From Sorghum bicolor (lineage: Eukaryota; Streptophyta; Magnoliopsida; Poales; Poaceae): a stretch of 64,000 nucleotides of DNA. The translations under genes and the position numbers were made by a program. Of this stretch, positions 44,501 to 53,974 are shown one piece after another (within the stretch, counting starts at the first letter, position 1; each line of letters starts with the position of its first letter). Below the pieces are notes generated by a model. It did not search any database. It saw only the letters and a program-made list of their open reading frames with translations, and was not told where the DNA came from. The stretch is taken from contig NC_012873.2 of the NCBI RefSeq assembly GCF_000003195.3, positions 12,113,894 through 12,177,893 of the forward strand, in the 5' to 3' direction.

Positions 44501-47500
44501 GATTCTACAGCAGAAGCCGAGTACATTGCAGCTTCTGAAGCTGCAAAAGAAGGTGTTTGGATGAGACGGTTCCTCATTGAGCTTGGTGTGTTTCCTAATG
44601 CGGCTAGCCCATTGAATCTACATTGTGACAACAATGGGGCCATAGCGCAGGCTAAGGAGCCAAGGAATCACCAGAAGAACAAACATGTACTTCGGAAATT
44701 TCACCTCATTCGTCAGTTCATCAAAAGAGGTGAAATTAAAATGTGCAAGATACACACGGATTTGAATGTAGCAGATCCGTTGACAAAGGCCCTTCCACAG
44801 CCTAAGCATGAGGCGCACAAGAGGTCTATGGGTATTAGACATCTTAGAGATTAACTCTAGTGCAAGTGGGAGACTGTTGGTAATATGCCCTAGAGGTAAT
44901 CATAGAGATGATTGTATTACATTATATCCATGACATATTATGAGTATATTGAATATCCATTGAAAGGCAACTTGTATCGATTGACAATTATGTGAATTGT
45001 TTTGTGAAACTCTTTTACTTGTATGGTTATTCTAAAGTTGTCCCTGATCAATGTGTGTGAGACATACAAGTATATTAGATCAGCACAATATTAGTTGATG
45101 ACCATGTTTCACAGGTCATGGACATAGAGATGTCAAACTAATATTGTGGGCACATGTATGACATAGGGCTGGATAGACCCAACGTGAGATGTTATAGTCT
45201 CTATTCACATCATATATGTTATGTCCTTAGACCTGAGATTGTCGTATGCATTCGAGATGTGAAACGACCTACTTAGAGACTATCAAACGCTACTCCGTAA
45301 CTGGGTAGCTATAAAGGTAGTCTTCAGGTTTGTCAGGAAACATGCTGCGAGGCATAGTCAATCAAGATGGAATTTGCCCCTCTTGATTGAGAGAGATATC
45401 ACTGGATCACTCAAGTGATTGGATCAACAAATGCATGGCCGTGCTTGGGTTAAGTGTTAACCCACGAGTTGAACCAAATATCATGAGGCAAGGGAGCAAC
45501 ATGTATGTGGTGTAGTGGTTCGTCTGATATGATCATTTGCGTGCATATAGGAGTTGTCACGCCTTGCTAGAGGCCGCTGTCAACTATTGAGCGAGTAGGA
45601 GTACTCGGCCCATGTCTATGTGTACGTGAACCCATAGGGTCGCACGCTTAAGGGGCTGGAAGCCTAATTCGGGTTGGACCCGAATTAGACAAGGCTTAGG
45701 GTTACTAATGGGCCTCCAACTCGGGAGCACATTAGGGACGCCTATATAAGTAGAGGGAGGGGCGCGGCCAGACTTGATCCACGCCTTTTGGCAGCCGCCG
45801 TCGCCCTCCACGCTCGCGCCTTCGCTTCTCGCGGACCTAGCAGTCCGGAGGCGCATCGCTTCTTCCCCGTACGTGTGGGACACCTCGGAGGTGCTGCATC
45901 TGGAGCACGAGGACGAACCGCAAGTGGTGGGAGGACTTGCTGGACGACCACGCAACTGCACGGCACTGCTACGACGTGTTCGACTACATCGAGTCGTCTT
46001 CCGCTGCATCTACACGTCGAGTGGTATATCCGTAACCTATCTCTAGCAGTAGATCCTGGATTATGGGGCGAAAATTTTGATTTTCTGGCTAGCGTAGCGT
46101 CCTCGTAACTCTACAGAAACAGCAGCTCCCAATCTGGGGTACAGAAGACTCGGTCAATTCGGGTCATGGTGGGAGCATCCTGCTCGTTACTCCAGGTGAA
46201 ACGCCGACCATTTAATCTAATTTCTTTGAGGCCAAGGACATCTAATGTTGACTTGAAGGAGCCCATCAGCTGACGATTAAGATTTGAGTTATTTTTATCT
46301 TCCGCTTGGTAAATTAGATTGAAATCACCGAGGATGAGCCATCTGTCATGATCTGGGCGTGGAATGTTTTGGAGATCCTGCAAAAACTGCAGTTTCTGGG
46401 CATCTCCTTGGGGGCCATACACCACTGTAATTTGCCATTGAAGGCCGTCAGCTCTCATGGTGATTGTTGCCGTAACAGCATGTGAAGATAGCAGGATATT
46501 TGAGAGGTCAAAGAAGTCCTCGTTCACTGCAAGCAAGATGCCACCTCTAGTCTGTTGAGCCGGCAGAACTGTAAAGGAGTTGGCGAATTTAGCACCGATC
46601 GTGCGGGTCACAGTATGCTGGTCCACAAGCTGCAGTTTTGTTTCTTGGAGGCAGACTATGGTGGCGCGGGTGTCTCTCACAAGTTCATTCACAGCATCCT
46701 TTCTAGCATCGTCGTTTAACCCTCGCACATTCCAATTCAGAAGCTGACAATTAATTTGTGCCATAAAAAAACGACTAAAGGCCCATGTTGCAAAGATGAT
46801 AGCAAAAGAGATTGAGCTGCAGCAAAACCCATACAAAGTTGGACTCCTAGCCAGCTTGACTGAATGCCGAAGGCTGCCAGCAGGAGGTGTTGACACGAGG
46901 AAGTTAAGCTTCCCGACGACGGATGACTCACATCTAGACGCTCCAGCTCATTGGGAGGTTGCGGTGGTGACTTTGGGCCCCTGGCCTTCACCCCGACGGA
47001 CCTTACAAACGATGAGCAGGGAGACAAACGAACACTGCAGCTTTTACAGGTAGACAGGGGCAACATGCAGCATAACATAATTGTAGGGAGAGGAGCCCTT
47101 GGAGACTTTAAGCTGATTAGGCTTGGGACGCCGTGACTATGCCGTCGTCGCCGTCGAGACCGCATAGCGCCGTCATCGCTTGGATGGCCTCGTTGGTCAG
47201 GGGACCCTGGAAGAGGCCCAGGTACTGCAGGAAGCGATCATCTGGGGACAGCGCCTTGTCTTCCGGGACACCCAGTTTCTTCATCAGGACCTGTCGAGCC
47301 TTGGCGTGGGCATCTCCCCTAGGCCAGTTCTTGGCTGCAATGCGTGTGCTCTTGCGGGTCGCTGGTACTGTCCTCCTTGGGAGGCCCCTTGCTTGGGCAG
47401 CTGTGCGTGGGGGCGCTTGCAGCAGCGCCGGAGGGAGAGGGCGTGAGACAGCACGGACAAAGGTCAGTGTTGCAGGGTCCATGCTGCTCCCCTCTTCCAG

Positions 47501-50500
47501 GCGCGATCCGTCCAGCTCGGTTGGTGGGGAAGACTGCGTGTCACGCGGCTGGCGCGACGCAGTCTGGTTGGGCCGGCGTCTGACGTAAACGACGCCGGGC
47601 CTGAACCGCCGTGCAGGGGAGCATCCGATGACAGCAGGCCTTTGAGGCAAAGCCGGCTGTACGAGAGGAGGCGGGTGCGCCGGCTGCGTCAGGGTCCCGT
47701 CAGGAGTCAGCAACACGTCCCTGCGCATCGGAGAATTGTCAGGTGATGGTGGAATCGCGCGTGGCGGAGACTCTGTCACGGTCGGCGGGCTCGGTGAGCC
47801 ATCGTTGTGCCTGTTCGTGCTTCCAGGAGAGCACCTTGGGTTGCAGGTCTGGCGGCGGTTCTGTGACGATGGCTCTCTAGGCTCTAGGCGTGCCGGGGAG
47901 CGGCGCTGTCCTTCCTTGCGTCGACGGTTGCTGCGCTCACGGCTGCGGCCGCGCGTTGTCGGGGAAGCCGCGTAGTCGTTCGTGTCCCGAGGTCGGTGTA
48001 GATGTGCGGCGGCGACCCCATTCGCCACCTCCAGGAGGTCGCGCCTCCGGTGGCCCCCATGGGACCGGTCGTCATGGCGCCGTCCATGCCTTGATTCGGA
48101 GCGCTCCCGCTCTCTTGCAGGGGCGCGGGATAGGCTGCGAAGGAGTCGGGACCCCCAGTTGCGGCTGCTGTCGCGGCGCCGTCCACGGTGGTCGTCGTCG
48201 TCCTCATCATCCCTATGGCGCCTATGCCTGGCGTCGGGTGGTGGTGGTGAGGCGTGCCGCTCCCGAGGTCGTCGTTCGCCGTCGACGACCCCGTAGTGCC
48301 ACGTGAGTTCCCGAGTCGAGGTTGTGCCGTGGCCGTCCACCGGGGACTCGATGAGGTCGAGGTGGACTAGGACTCGGAAGGTGAGCCCACGCCGCCCCTT
48401 TGGTGGAGACGGTCCGTCATGTGCCGTCACTACATCGCCAGTTAACGTCAGCCATGTTACCTTTGGAATGTCGGACGGATTGTAGGTCCATGCCCAAAGA
48501 CACAGAGCTCTGGTGTCATCTGGGCAAAGGGCTCTGCTGTCGCGTCGCAGCGAGCGCGGGTCGACGTAGTCGAGGTCACATGATCTTGGCACCGCACGCT
48601 TGGCGATGCTTTCGTTCCAGGCATGGACGGGGATGCCCTCGAGGCAGATGCGGACGTGGTGCCGGAGGTCGCAGTGGTCGCCGTAGGGGAGGACGCGCCA
48701 AGGCAGGATCCTGATGACGATGTTGCCTGCGGGAAGGCGATGCAGGTCCAACGCTGCGTCGCGGTGGTGAGGGTGCTCGAACACGATGAAGAAGTCCTCT
48801 GGCTTGTGGCGAACCACCTTGATGTCAGCCTCGCGGATGCACAGCCGCGAACAGAGGGCCCTCTTGACTTGATCTGGCCCGATGTCGTCGTTGTCCCGGC
48901 ACAGACACGCCACCACGGCGTGTGTGGAGAAGTGCGCCAGAGCATCATCCATGGCGCTATTGGAAGCCGCCACGGCCGAGGTCTCCTGGGGGCGCAACTC
49001 CGGATCGCCGGCCAACGCCATGACCGAGCTGGGTAGGCAGTGGGGGTAGAAGGAGTTGGACCTCGGAGGCCGAGCCGGAGGGGGCGAGGCTAGCAGACCC
49101 TGGTGTCGTCGTTGAGAAGGGGCCTTGCACTCGTAAGATTTATGGCCGGAGCGCCCGCAGCGAAGACAGCGTACCGGGTCTCGGCAAGCAGCTGCGGAGT
49201 GCCCTCCAGCCAGGCAGCGCAGGCATTTACCCCGGAGGCGATCTACCATGGCAGGTCGAGGCGACGGAACGCGAGACGGCAGGGGGCGTACCTTTGTCTG
49301 AGGAGTGAAGTCCGCGCGGCGCCACCAGTACTTGGGGCGAACCGGAGACCAACCCGCTTCATCTTGCACGTCGACTTGAATAGGCGTCCTATCAGCAGAG
49401 CTTCGGGATGGGATGTCGCCATTATTGTAGGTGCTGGAGCTCGCAACGGCCCTGCAACGGCCAGATCTGCCCCCAACAGAGGCAGCAGAGGGGGATTTGA
49501 GGCAGGATCTGGGTTGGTGGCGAGCTGGAGGAGGGGAGTAATGGCGTCGCAGAGGGGGGAGGCTGACCTGGGGGGCGCAGACGAAGGAGACGCGACGCGG
49601 AGTAGCATAGGGGCGCAGCGGGGAGGCCGTCACGTCGATTGGGATGGGGATCGAGCCCACCACGATGGAGCTCAGACGCGGCTGCCGCGCTGGCTCATCC
49701 GGCGACCGACCGGCGCGGGGAGGAAGGGCGGGGCCTCGAGGGTCGCGAGGACCGTGAGGCGAGGCGTCGTGGCACGGGAGGGTGGGCATGACCGGTGGGG
49801 AGGCTGGAGGTTGGGCTACGGCGGCGGATCTGGGCCGGCCGCCGCGGGGGCGGGGGGGGCTCTCAGTTGTACAACTCCGACTAGCAGCTTTCGCTTCTGA
49901 ATCTTGGTTTGCTTTGTTAAGCATGGGAGTATGTGCTTACATTTTTCCATTATAAGCAATTTGCATTAGGCGTTCAGCGGGCTTTCATGCTTCATGCTTG
50001 CTAGAGAAGAGGCACAGCTGTGGGGATTGGCTGGTGCCAGGGGGATTCAGCTGCTTGCTGCATGATCTAGGCCAACTTGTTGTAGGGTCGTTTTAGTCTA
50101 TAACTAGTGCTTTAACTTCTTTTCCTTGGGTTTGTGTGTGTGTGTGTGTGTGTTGCATTCTTATATTATTTTGTCCTAATGTATTGGTACGCAGACTGTG
50201 TGTTGGATAAAAGAAAATTGCATTAGTTATGAAGTGTTATGGATAAAATAAAATTGCATTAGTTTTGAAGTGTTGTGTAGACGTAATCCACTATGTTTAA
50301 AGAAGTAATAATACCTTCAAAGTAGTACTAACCCAGAAGAAAGAAAAAGTAAAGTAATCATCATTGTCTTAGTTGTTTGCATCTGATTTATTCATGAAAA
50401 TTGACTTTAATTGACAAGTAGGATTTAACTATTCATGTTCAACGGGGGAAAGCTGAGGAACAGATTGAATTTCAGGTAGCATCATCAATGGATATGACAA

Positions 50501-52380
50501 GTGATGAAGTTTTTATAGAACATCCCACTGACAACCAGGAGCACGGAATTCGAGAATCAAATGTTAATTCAGTGGAACAAGTGACTGAAGAAGTATTTTC
50601 CTTTCATTCTACCGATCATAGTTTAAGAAGATACCTTACCTTGCAAATGGGTACTGATAGAATTGCTGTTGTGTCAACAGGAGAAACCAGCAGCAGAGGA
50701 TGAAGTAAAAGAGTCACTAACTGACAACCAGGAGCACGGAATTGGAGAATCAAATGTTAATTCAGTGGAACAAGTGACTGAAGAAGTAAGTAGTTTCCTT
50801 TCATATTACTGATCATAGTTTAAGAAGATACCTTACCTTGCAAATGGGTACTAACATAATTGCTGTTGTGTCAGTGTCAACAGGAGAAACCAGCAGCAGC
50901 GGATGAAGTGAAAGAGTCGCCATTAGTGAACTCCATGGCACCATTGTATTATGCAGCTTCATTAGAGGATTCGAGTGGGCTGAAACAATACACAGCTTCG
51001 ACCCATCAGAATCTCTATGCTGAATCTCCTGCATCCACTGAGGACATTAACATAAGTGCTCTGACTGCATCTGTGGAAAGTGAAGTGGCAACTGAGAAAG
51101 TAAGTTATTTATTTTGATGATAAGCTCTATAGTGATTATATTTTTTGAACAACAAATTTATGCTGTATATATGAAAACAGGATGGCCCAGTTGACAGTCA
51201 GGTGCATGAAACTGCAGCTTTAGAAAATGTGGAACTGAAAGATGATGTTTCTTGTGCTGAAAATGAGCATAACAAATCGGGCAGCCCTGTTCATTTGGAG
51301 GATCCACTAGTACCTTTGAAGGATGTAGAAAAGCATGATCTAACTCCCGCAAAGGACTTTGTCGTATCTAACACAGAAGATCAACAAGAAGCCAGGGATA
51401 TCCGCTTGCAGGTACAAGATGTGGATTCCATGGAAGATTCAGGCAAAGTACCAGATGGAACCATAGAGGCTTCAACCGATGATGATTTAGAACTGGGTAC
51501 TGCAGATGTAGAAAAGCATGATCAACCTAACTTGCTGGAACCAAGATTGGAGTCTGTTTCTGCCCCAGAATTGTCTGTCTTGGATGAGTCTGATGATAAA
51601 ATGCAATGTGGTGTTTCTGGCAAGGATGAGGTACCACATGTGGATGAGAAAACCGAAACTACTGTTGACAAGGTAACCGGAGGTTCTGCAAACTGCGAGG
51701 ATCTTCTTTGTGAGTCATCAAGGACGGAACCTGACATTCAAGAGAGTCACACTAGCCTTGGAGAAGAGGTAGACGTCACAATCACAACAGGTGGAACAGT
51801 CTTCCCTGATTCAGTTAGTTGTGATTTATCATGTCCACACGATGGTGGCATGACAGTATACGAGGGATCTGAGACGGTGTCATCAGAGAACCAAACTGAT
51901 GCTCAGAAAGAAAACATCCATTCAGATGTCTCTCAGACAGATGAATGCACTAAGACTCAGAAAGTCCCTCCAGTAGGCACACAGGGAGAAAATTCTGCTG
52001 AAGATTCTGATGTGCAGGTGTCTGAGATGGACAAATGCAATGAGATGCCGAAGGAAGCTCCAGCACATGCAACAGGAGCAAATCCTGCTGAAGACGAAGC
52101 TTCCCTGAAAGAAGACATCACTGTGCAGACAGACAACAAGCCTTCTGCCTCCCCAGCTCCTGAAGATCCAAAGGTCAGTGACAAGGAGAAGCTGGCAGAA
52201 GAAAACCAGAAGCTGAAAGAGCTTCTTCAAAAGCTTCTCGCATCCGGCAATGATCAGATGGGGGTCATCACAGACCTAAGTGAGAAGGTTAAGGCGCTCG
52301 AGCGGAAGCTGGCACGCAAGAAGAGGCCAAAGGTGAGGGTGCACAGGCCGTCCGGGCATGTGACTGCCAAAGTCCACTGA
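32562..52380 (+). CDS. BAG6: BAG family molecular chaperone regulator 6-like, 7 coding exons
   Basis: Predicted coding exons are 32562-34595, 34711-34911, 35027-35209, 50476-50592, 50681-50785, 50884-51099 and 51181-52380. All junctions are GT-AG, all introns fall between codons, and the total is 1351 aa. The N-terminus is Tyr/Pro/His-rich with CCC and CCGC clusters. A long charged middle follows. An IQ motif (IQSAYRGYDVRR, from residue 610) is directly followed by a BAG domain (about 628-710) that spans the first coding intron. The tail is acidic and ends in a coiled coil (LAEENQKLKELLQKLL) and a basic C-terminus. Plant BAG proteins with this IQ-BAG order bind calmodulin and Hsp70-type chaperones. 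BAG6 acts in heat tolerance, basal immunity and cell-death control. The exact exon 5-7 structure rests on consensus splice sites, and BAG5/7-type relatives are much shorter. The third coding intron is 15.3 kb because of nested insertions. Confidence 0.9.
38295..39535 (+). repeat. 5' LTR of intact copia
   Basis: It begins TGTTGGTAATATGCC and ends CTCTACA. The TATATAA box at 39163-39169 is the likely promoter, with a GC-rich transcribed part after it. The minus-strand 141-codon frame inside both LTRs is a by-product of that GC-rich segment. Confidence 0.92.
40901..44854 (+). CDS. Ty1/copia gag-pol polyprotein, 1317 aa, intact
   Basis: A single frame with no interruption. In order it contains a gag region of the UBN2 type (about residues 15-215) and a CCHC knuckle (C255 to C268; CFHCGGEGHWKRNC). 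The aspartic protease has DTGS at residues 308-311, followed by the GAG-pre-integrase domain (WHCRLGH from about 443). The integrase has a complete D505, D568, E604 triad, the last two 35 residues apart. Reverse transcriptase carries YVDD at 991-994, and RNase H has the DASF, SSKQETV and AEAEY landmarks. The order protease-integrase-reverse transcriptase-RNase H defines Ty1/copia. The polyprotein would be cut by its own protease inside the particle. It appears functional. The lineage within copia is not resolved. Confidence 0.95.
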   Translation: MAAANKQPFSLRSILEKDKLNGTNYADWIRNLRIVLRAEKKEDVLDTPLPDEPAENAPAAERNAYKKASDADLEVSCLMLASMEPDLQMQFDGHSANDMIVALEEMFQTQARTERFNVSKALVETKLAEGAAVGPHVIKLVGYTNRLEKLGFPIGDELATDFILASLPPSYGNFISNYHMHGAEKGLNELCGMLKQAEADIKKGASSSHVMAIQNKPNFKKKGNAWRKKKGKAKGETSKPNPPAPKAGPTASTKCFHCGGEGHWKRNCKVYLESIKDRGSKGTSTRTFVVYITDIFLAQSYINSWVFDTGSVAHICNTMQGMIRSRSVEKGEVDFRVGNNARVAALNVGIKQLHLPSGFILELNNCYFIPSLSRNIVSPSCLMEDGYTFASKDNGCVISRNGMFVASASIVNGLFILNLDDSPICNISAKKPRLNELSPTYMWHCRLGHISENRMKRLHNDGLLTSFDFESYETCEACLLGKMTKTPFTGFPERAIDLLELIHSDVCGPMSTTARGGFEYFVTFTDDFSRYGYVYLMKHKSETFEKFKEFQNEVENQRGKKIKALRSDRGGEYLSHEFSNHLKSCGIVPQLTPPGTPQRNGVSERRNRTLLDMVRSMMSQTDLPLSFWGYALETAAFTLNRVPSKSVVKTPYEMWTGKSPSLSFLKIWGCEVYVKRLMSDKLTPKSDKCFFVGYPKETLGYYFYNRSEGKVFVARNGVFLEKEFLKREKSGQKVYLEEVQDEPTGNDSKSDANVAEQDEIPVAPPQPRRSTRVITPSVRLREARGELLLLDNDEPATYAGAVMGPDSERWQSAMRSEIDSMDANQVWNLVDPPDGVRPIECKWIYKKKRDMDGNVQVYKARLVAKGFRQVQGIDYDETFSPVAMLKSIRIILAIAAYFDYEIWQMDVKTAFLNGNLEEDVYMIQPEGFVDPNNARKICKLKKSIYGLKQASRSWNIRFDEVVKGFGFRQNEEEPCVYQKASGSAVVFLILYVDDILLIGNDISMLQSVKTSMNNSFSMKDLGDAAYILGIKIYRDRSKRLIGLCQDTYIDKVLKRFNMEQSKKGFLPMSHGMRFSDKQCPSSDEERKRMSKVPYASAVGSIMYAMICTRPDVSYALSVASRYQANPGESHWTLVKNILKYLRRTKDEFLIYGGEEELVVNGYTDASFQTDVDDSQSQSGFVFTINGGAVSWKSSKQETVSDSTAEAEYIAASEAAKEGVWMRRFLIELGVFPNAASPLNLHCDNNGAIAQAKEPRNHQKNKHVLRKFHLIRQFIKRGEIKMCKIHTDLNVADPLTKALPQPKHEAHKRSMGIRHLRD
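44875..46115 (+). repeat. 3' LTR of intact copia
   Basis: The same 1241-bp sequence as 38295-39535. No difference was found when the two were read side by side. It is followed by the GAAAC target duplication and then LINE endonuclease sequence. Confidence 0.92.
47117..49789 (-). CDS. LINE ORF1 protein, nucleic-acid-binding, CCHC zinc knuckles
   Basis: The frame is 890 codons from the first methionine inside the element and is still open upstream to its 5' end. The N-terminus is Pro/Arg/Ser-rich. Two adjacent CCHC zinc knuckles (CLRCLAGGHSAAAC and CLRCGRSGHKSYEC) lie about 190-225 residues from this start. They are followed by a globular region with landmarks like KRALCSRLCIREADIKVV and LPWRVLPYGDH, which resembles the DUF4283/RRM-like domain of plant LINE ORF1. 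A long Arg/Asp/Ser-rich tail follows. The product would bind LINE RNA. The region is far more GC-rich than its surroundings. No in-frame stop is visible, so this ORF appears intact. Confidence 0.8.
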   Translation of the reverse strand: MPTLPCHDASPHGPRDPRGPALPPRAGRSPDEPARQPRLSSIVVGSIPIPIDVTASPLRPYATPRRVSFVCAPQVSLPPLRRHYSPPPARHQPRSCLKSPSAASVGGRSGRCRAVASSSTYNNGDIPSRSSADRTPIQVDVQDEAGWSPVRPKYWWRRADFTPQTKVRPLPSRVPSPRPAMVDRLRGKCLRCLAGGHSAAACRDPVRCLRCGRSGHKSYECKAPSQRRHQGLLASPPPARPPRSNSFYPHCLPSSVMALAGDPELRPQETSAVAASNSAMDDALAHFSTHAVVACLCRDNDDIGPDQVKRALCSRLCIREADIKVVRHKPEDFFIVFEHPHHRDAALDLHRLPAGNIVIRILPWRVLPYGDHCDLRHHVRICLEGIPVHAWNESIAKRAVPRSCDLDYVDPRSLRRDSRALCPDDTRALCLWAWTYNPSDIPKVTWLTLTGDVVTAHDGPSPPKGRRGLTFRVLVHLDLIESPVDGHGTTSTRELTWHYGVVDGERRPRERHASPPPPDARHRRHRDDEDDDDHRGRRRDSSRNWGSRLLRSLSRAPARERERSESRHGRRHDDRSHGGHRRRDLLEVANGVAAAHLHRPRDTNDYAASPTTRGRSRERSNRRRKEGQRRSPARLEPREPSSQNRRQTCNPRCSPGSTNRHNDGSPSPPTVTESPPRAIPPSPDNSPMRRDVLLTPDGTLTQPAHPPPLVQPALPQRPAVIGCSPARRFRPGVVYVRRRPNQTASRQPRDTQSSPPTELDGSRLEEGSSMDPATLTFVRAVSRPLPPALLQAPPRTAAQARGLPRRTVPATRKSTRIAAKNWPRGDAHAKARQVLMKKLGVPEDKALSPDDRFLQYLGLFQGPLTNEAIQAMTALCGLDGDDGIVTASQA
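50527..50922 (+). repeat. tandem duplication of an exon-intron unit in BAG6
   Basis: The units 50527-50719 and 50720-50922 are about 193-203 bp each. Each contains the end of one exon (ACTGACAACCAGG...GTGACTGAAGAA), a short intron and the beginning of the next exon (GAGAAACCAGCAGCAG). They match closely. The result is an extra in-frame 35-codon exon (50681-50785) and two near-identical introns. Confidence 0.85.
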
Positions 52381-52966
52381 AAGGAAGGATAATCTTAAGG
52401 TTTGAGGTTATGTTGTATGGATCCCATGTTACTTCTTGTGTCCATGTTGTATTTGCATGTACAGCCATGTTATGGCACTATGCTTTGTTTTGGACAACAC
52501 AAGGTGTGGCATGTTCTGTATTTTGTGTTTGTGTATAATGCATCCGACTTGATCTAGTGTTTTGTGGGCAATTGATTGGAACAAATGTTAAAGGGTCAGT
52601 ATACAAATCTACATATCAGGTTTTAATTAATTTGCATAATCTGAAACTGGTGAGATAATGTGCTAGTGTTGCACTACATTGTACAGATACAAGCAGTGTT
52701 GTGCAAAGCTTTCCTAGAGGATTTTGGCACTGGTGCAGATATGAAGAAAGCTCCTTCACGGACGCAGTGCCTGTTCTACTACATATAGAGGTTTGTAGCT
52801 TACGCCACAATATGTGGGTGAAGAATGGCATATATAGCTTCTGTGTGTTGTTTTCATTTTGTCTGCTCACTGCATTTCGCTTTCTGCAGGAAAGTCGGCA
52901 TCGGAGTGGCAGCTGGGCTTGTTAGGTTCTACTGTGTACTTGATCAACTTGTTTTGCATTTTCTTA
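52381..52966 (+). other. BAG6 3' untranslated region and downstream DNA
   Basis: Sequence after the TGA is T/G-rich, as in plant 3' ends. An ATAATG-type signal lies near 52535, so the transcript probably ends at about 52560. No further gene is supported before the MITE at 52967. Confidence 0.4.
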
Positions 52967-53209
52967 GGCCTTGTTTAGATGTGAAAAAAATTTGGATTTC
53001 GCTACCGTAGCACTTTTGTTTGTTTGTGGTAAATATTATCCAATCATAGACTAACTAAGGTCAAAAGATTCGTCTCGCGATTTACAGTTAAACTGTGTGA
53101 TTAGTTTTTATTTTCGTCTATATTTAATGCTTCATGCATGTGCCGCAAGATTCGATGTGACAGAAAATTTTGAAAACTTTTTGGATTTCGGGGTGAACTA
53201 AACAAGGCC
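52967..53209. mobile_element. Tourist-like MITE, 243 bp
   Basis: It has perfect inner termini GGCCTTGTTTAG and CTAAACAAGGCC and the same family interior as the copies at 30941 and 55484. The left flank is TTA and the right flank TAT, so the target duplication is imperfect. Confidence 0.8.
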
Positions 53210-53974
53210 TATATCTATGTGCGTCTTTTTCAGCCATATCCTTATACTTAGCCAATTGACCTGTTGAAGTGATTCTTGCTATGTGCTACAGATGTTTCCA
53301 AAGGGGTATGTATCTCTAGCATCCTGCAGCCTGTAGTTCAGTAAATTGTCATGCCACCAGGCAGGCACCAAGCCAGCATGGCAATTAATCTCTAAATCAT
53401 GTATATGGTTCGGCAATTAATCGCTAAATCATGTATATGGCTAGTAGTAAGGTGGCCAATCGACTTTTTGCAGGGCCTAGAACTTGAACATAAATGTATT
53501 TGAAATTCATCCTACAGAGTACATGCAAGATTGCAGATGCAGGTCAAAGCAAAAGTCTGCATTCATGCTACCTACTACCTCCCTGGAGAAAAGAACCACC
53601 CAAATGATGATGGTCTCTGCAGTGTCTGCACTTATCTTGTTTATTGGTTCAGGCAAGCATGTGTATGAATAGGGAAAAAAACAGAGAGGAACTTGAGAAA
53701 AGATGGTGAGGGCATGGCCAAATCATAAGATATCCTGTCGTTGGAACACACTCATCAGCACATTGTCAGCAATTCATGCCATCCCTGCGTGCTCTCGCTA
53801 CAAGTGTAAAATACCCAAACTGACCGAACCCTGTGGACCATCATCCAGGTTTCCCAAAAGTGTGGAGGCCCTCCAGTCCAGCTCAAGTAGCGCCTGCTGG
53901 TACCGCTGCAGTTGTCGAGATTATCTGTTTATCTGGATAAGTGTACGGCTATGAAAATTAATTAATTCATCTTC
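53210..53974. other. intergenic DNA, no gene recognised
   Basis: Only short frames occur. A near-duplicate of about 30 bp (the GGCAATTAATC.CTAAATCATGTATATGG stretch) repeats at 53381 and 53412. Confidence 0.4.

Larger units (their letters stand above)
38295..46115 (+). mobile_element. intact Ty1/copia retrotransposon nested in the LINE
   Basis: The LTRs are 38295-39535 and 44875-46115, each 1241 bp and identical as far as I can read. The target duplication GAAAC is at 38290-38294 and 46116-46120. The primer binding site TGGTATCAGAGC (39537-39548) is the standard initiator-Met tRNA site. A 1.35-kb leader precedes one uninterrupted gag-pol frame, and a purine-rich tract (AAGTGGGAGA) directly precedes the 3' LTR. 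All parts needed for autonomous movement are visible, and identical LTRs imply a very recent insertion. It lies in the same orientation as BAG6. Confidence 0.95.
35416..46764 (-). pseudogene. LINE ORF2: endonuclease, reverse transcriptase, zf-RVT; split and frameshifted
   Basis: It starts at the methionine of MAQINCQLLNWNVRGL (46764). The endonuclease part (46764-46116) has an apurinic-endonuclease-like layout: NWNVRGLND, LQETK, VYGP and LGDFNLIY. The copia interrupts it at 46116/38294. The frame resumes with FPTCYLHSLPSLMSDHTPLL, then reverse transcriptase (about 38000-36762) with DKAPGPDGFTGAFFK, LPKK...YRPISLI, RQGDPLSPMLFILAM and the catalytic YADDAAIF. After SSGLHINL a stop and frameshift at about 36760 break it. 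The remainder (36744-35416) carries YLGL, the WKGEE stretch and a terminal zinc-binding domain (CVLCNGPLETCLHLSLLCPYA). The enzyme needed for target-primed insertion is therefore not made from this copy. Confidence 0.85.
35279..49903 (-). mobile_element. L1-type plant LINE, antisense in BAG6 intron, split by copia
   Basis: The target duplication TTGGTTTGCTTT occurs at 35267-35278 and 49904-49915. The poly(A) tail appears as a T run up to 35289. Removing the copia and its duplicated GAAAC leaves about 6.8 kb, a full-length size for a plant L1-type LINE. It encodes ORF1 (47117-49789) and ORF2 (endonuclease 46764-46116, then reverse transcriptase and zinc-binding domain 38294-35416). ORF2 is broken by the copia and by a frameshift near 36760. 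The open ORF1 frame reaches the 5' end of the element, so either the 5' leader is very short or a little is missing. Confidence 0.9.
35210..50475 (+). other. BAG6 giant intron containing LINE and copia
   Basis: The donor GTAAGT (35210) and acceptor TTTCAG (50475) remain intact. Native intron sequence is only about 57 bp before and about 560 bp after the LINE, so the ancestral intron was about 630 bp. Translation into an unspliced intron would add four codons and stop at TGA, giving an 810-residue product that keeps the IQ and BAG domains but loses the acidic C-terminal half. A (TG)n microsatellite lies at about 50132-50152. Confidence 0.8.

Noticed and set aside
47133..48714. Several plus-strand frames of 60-150 codons
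   Set aside because: Shadows of LINE ORF1 on the opposite strand.
49103..49900. 265-codon plus-strand frame
   Set aside because: It is antisense to the LINE ORF1, in very GC-rich DNA where stop codons are rare. Composition is low-complexity and the opposite strand has real zinc knuckles.
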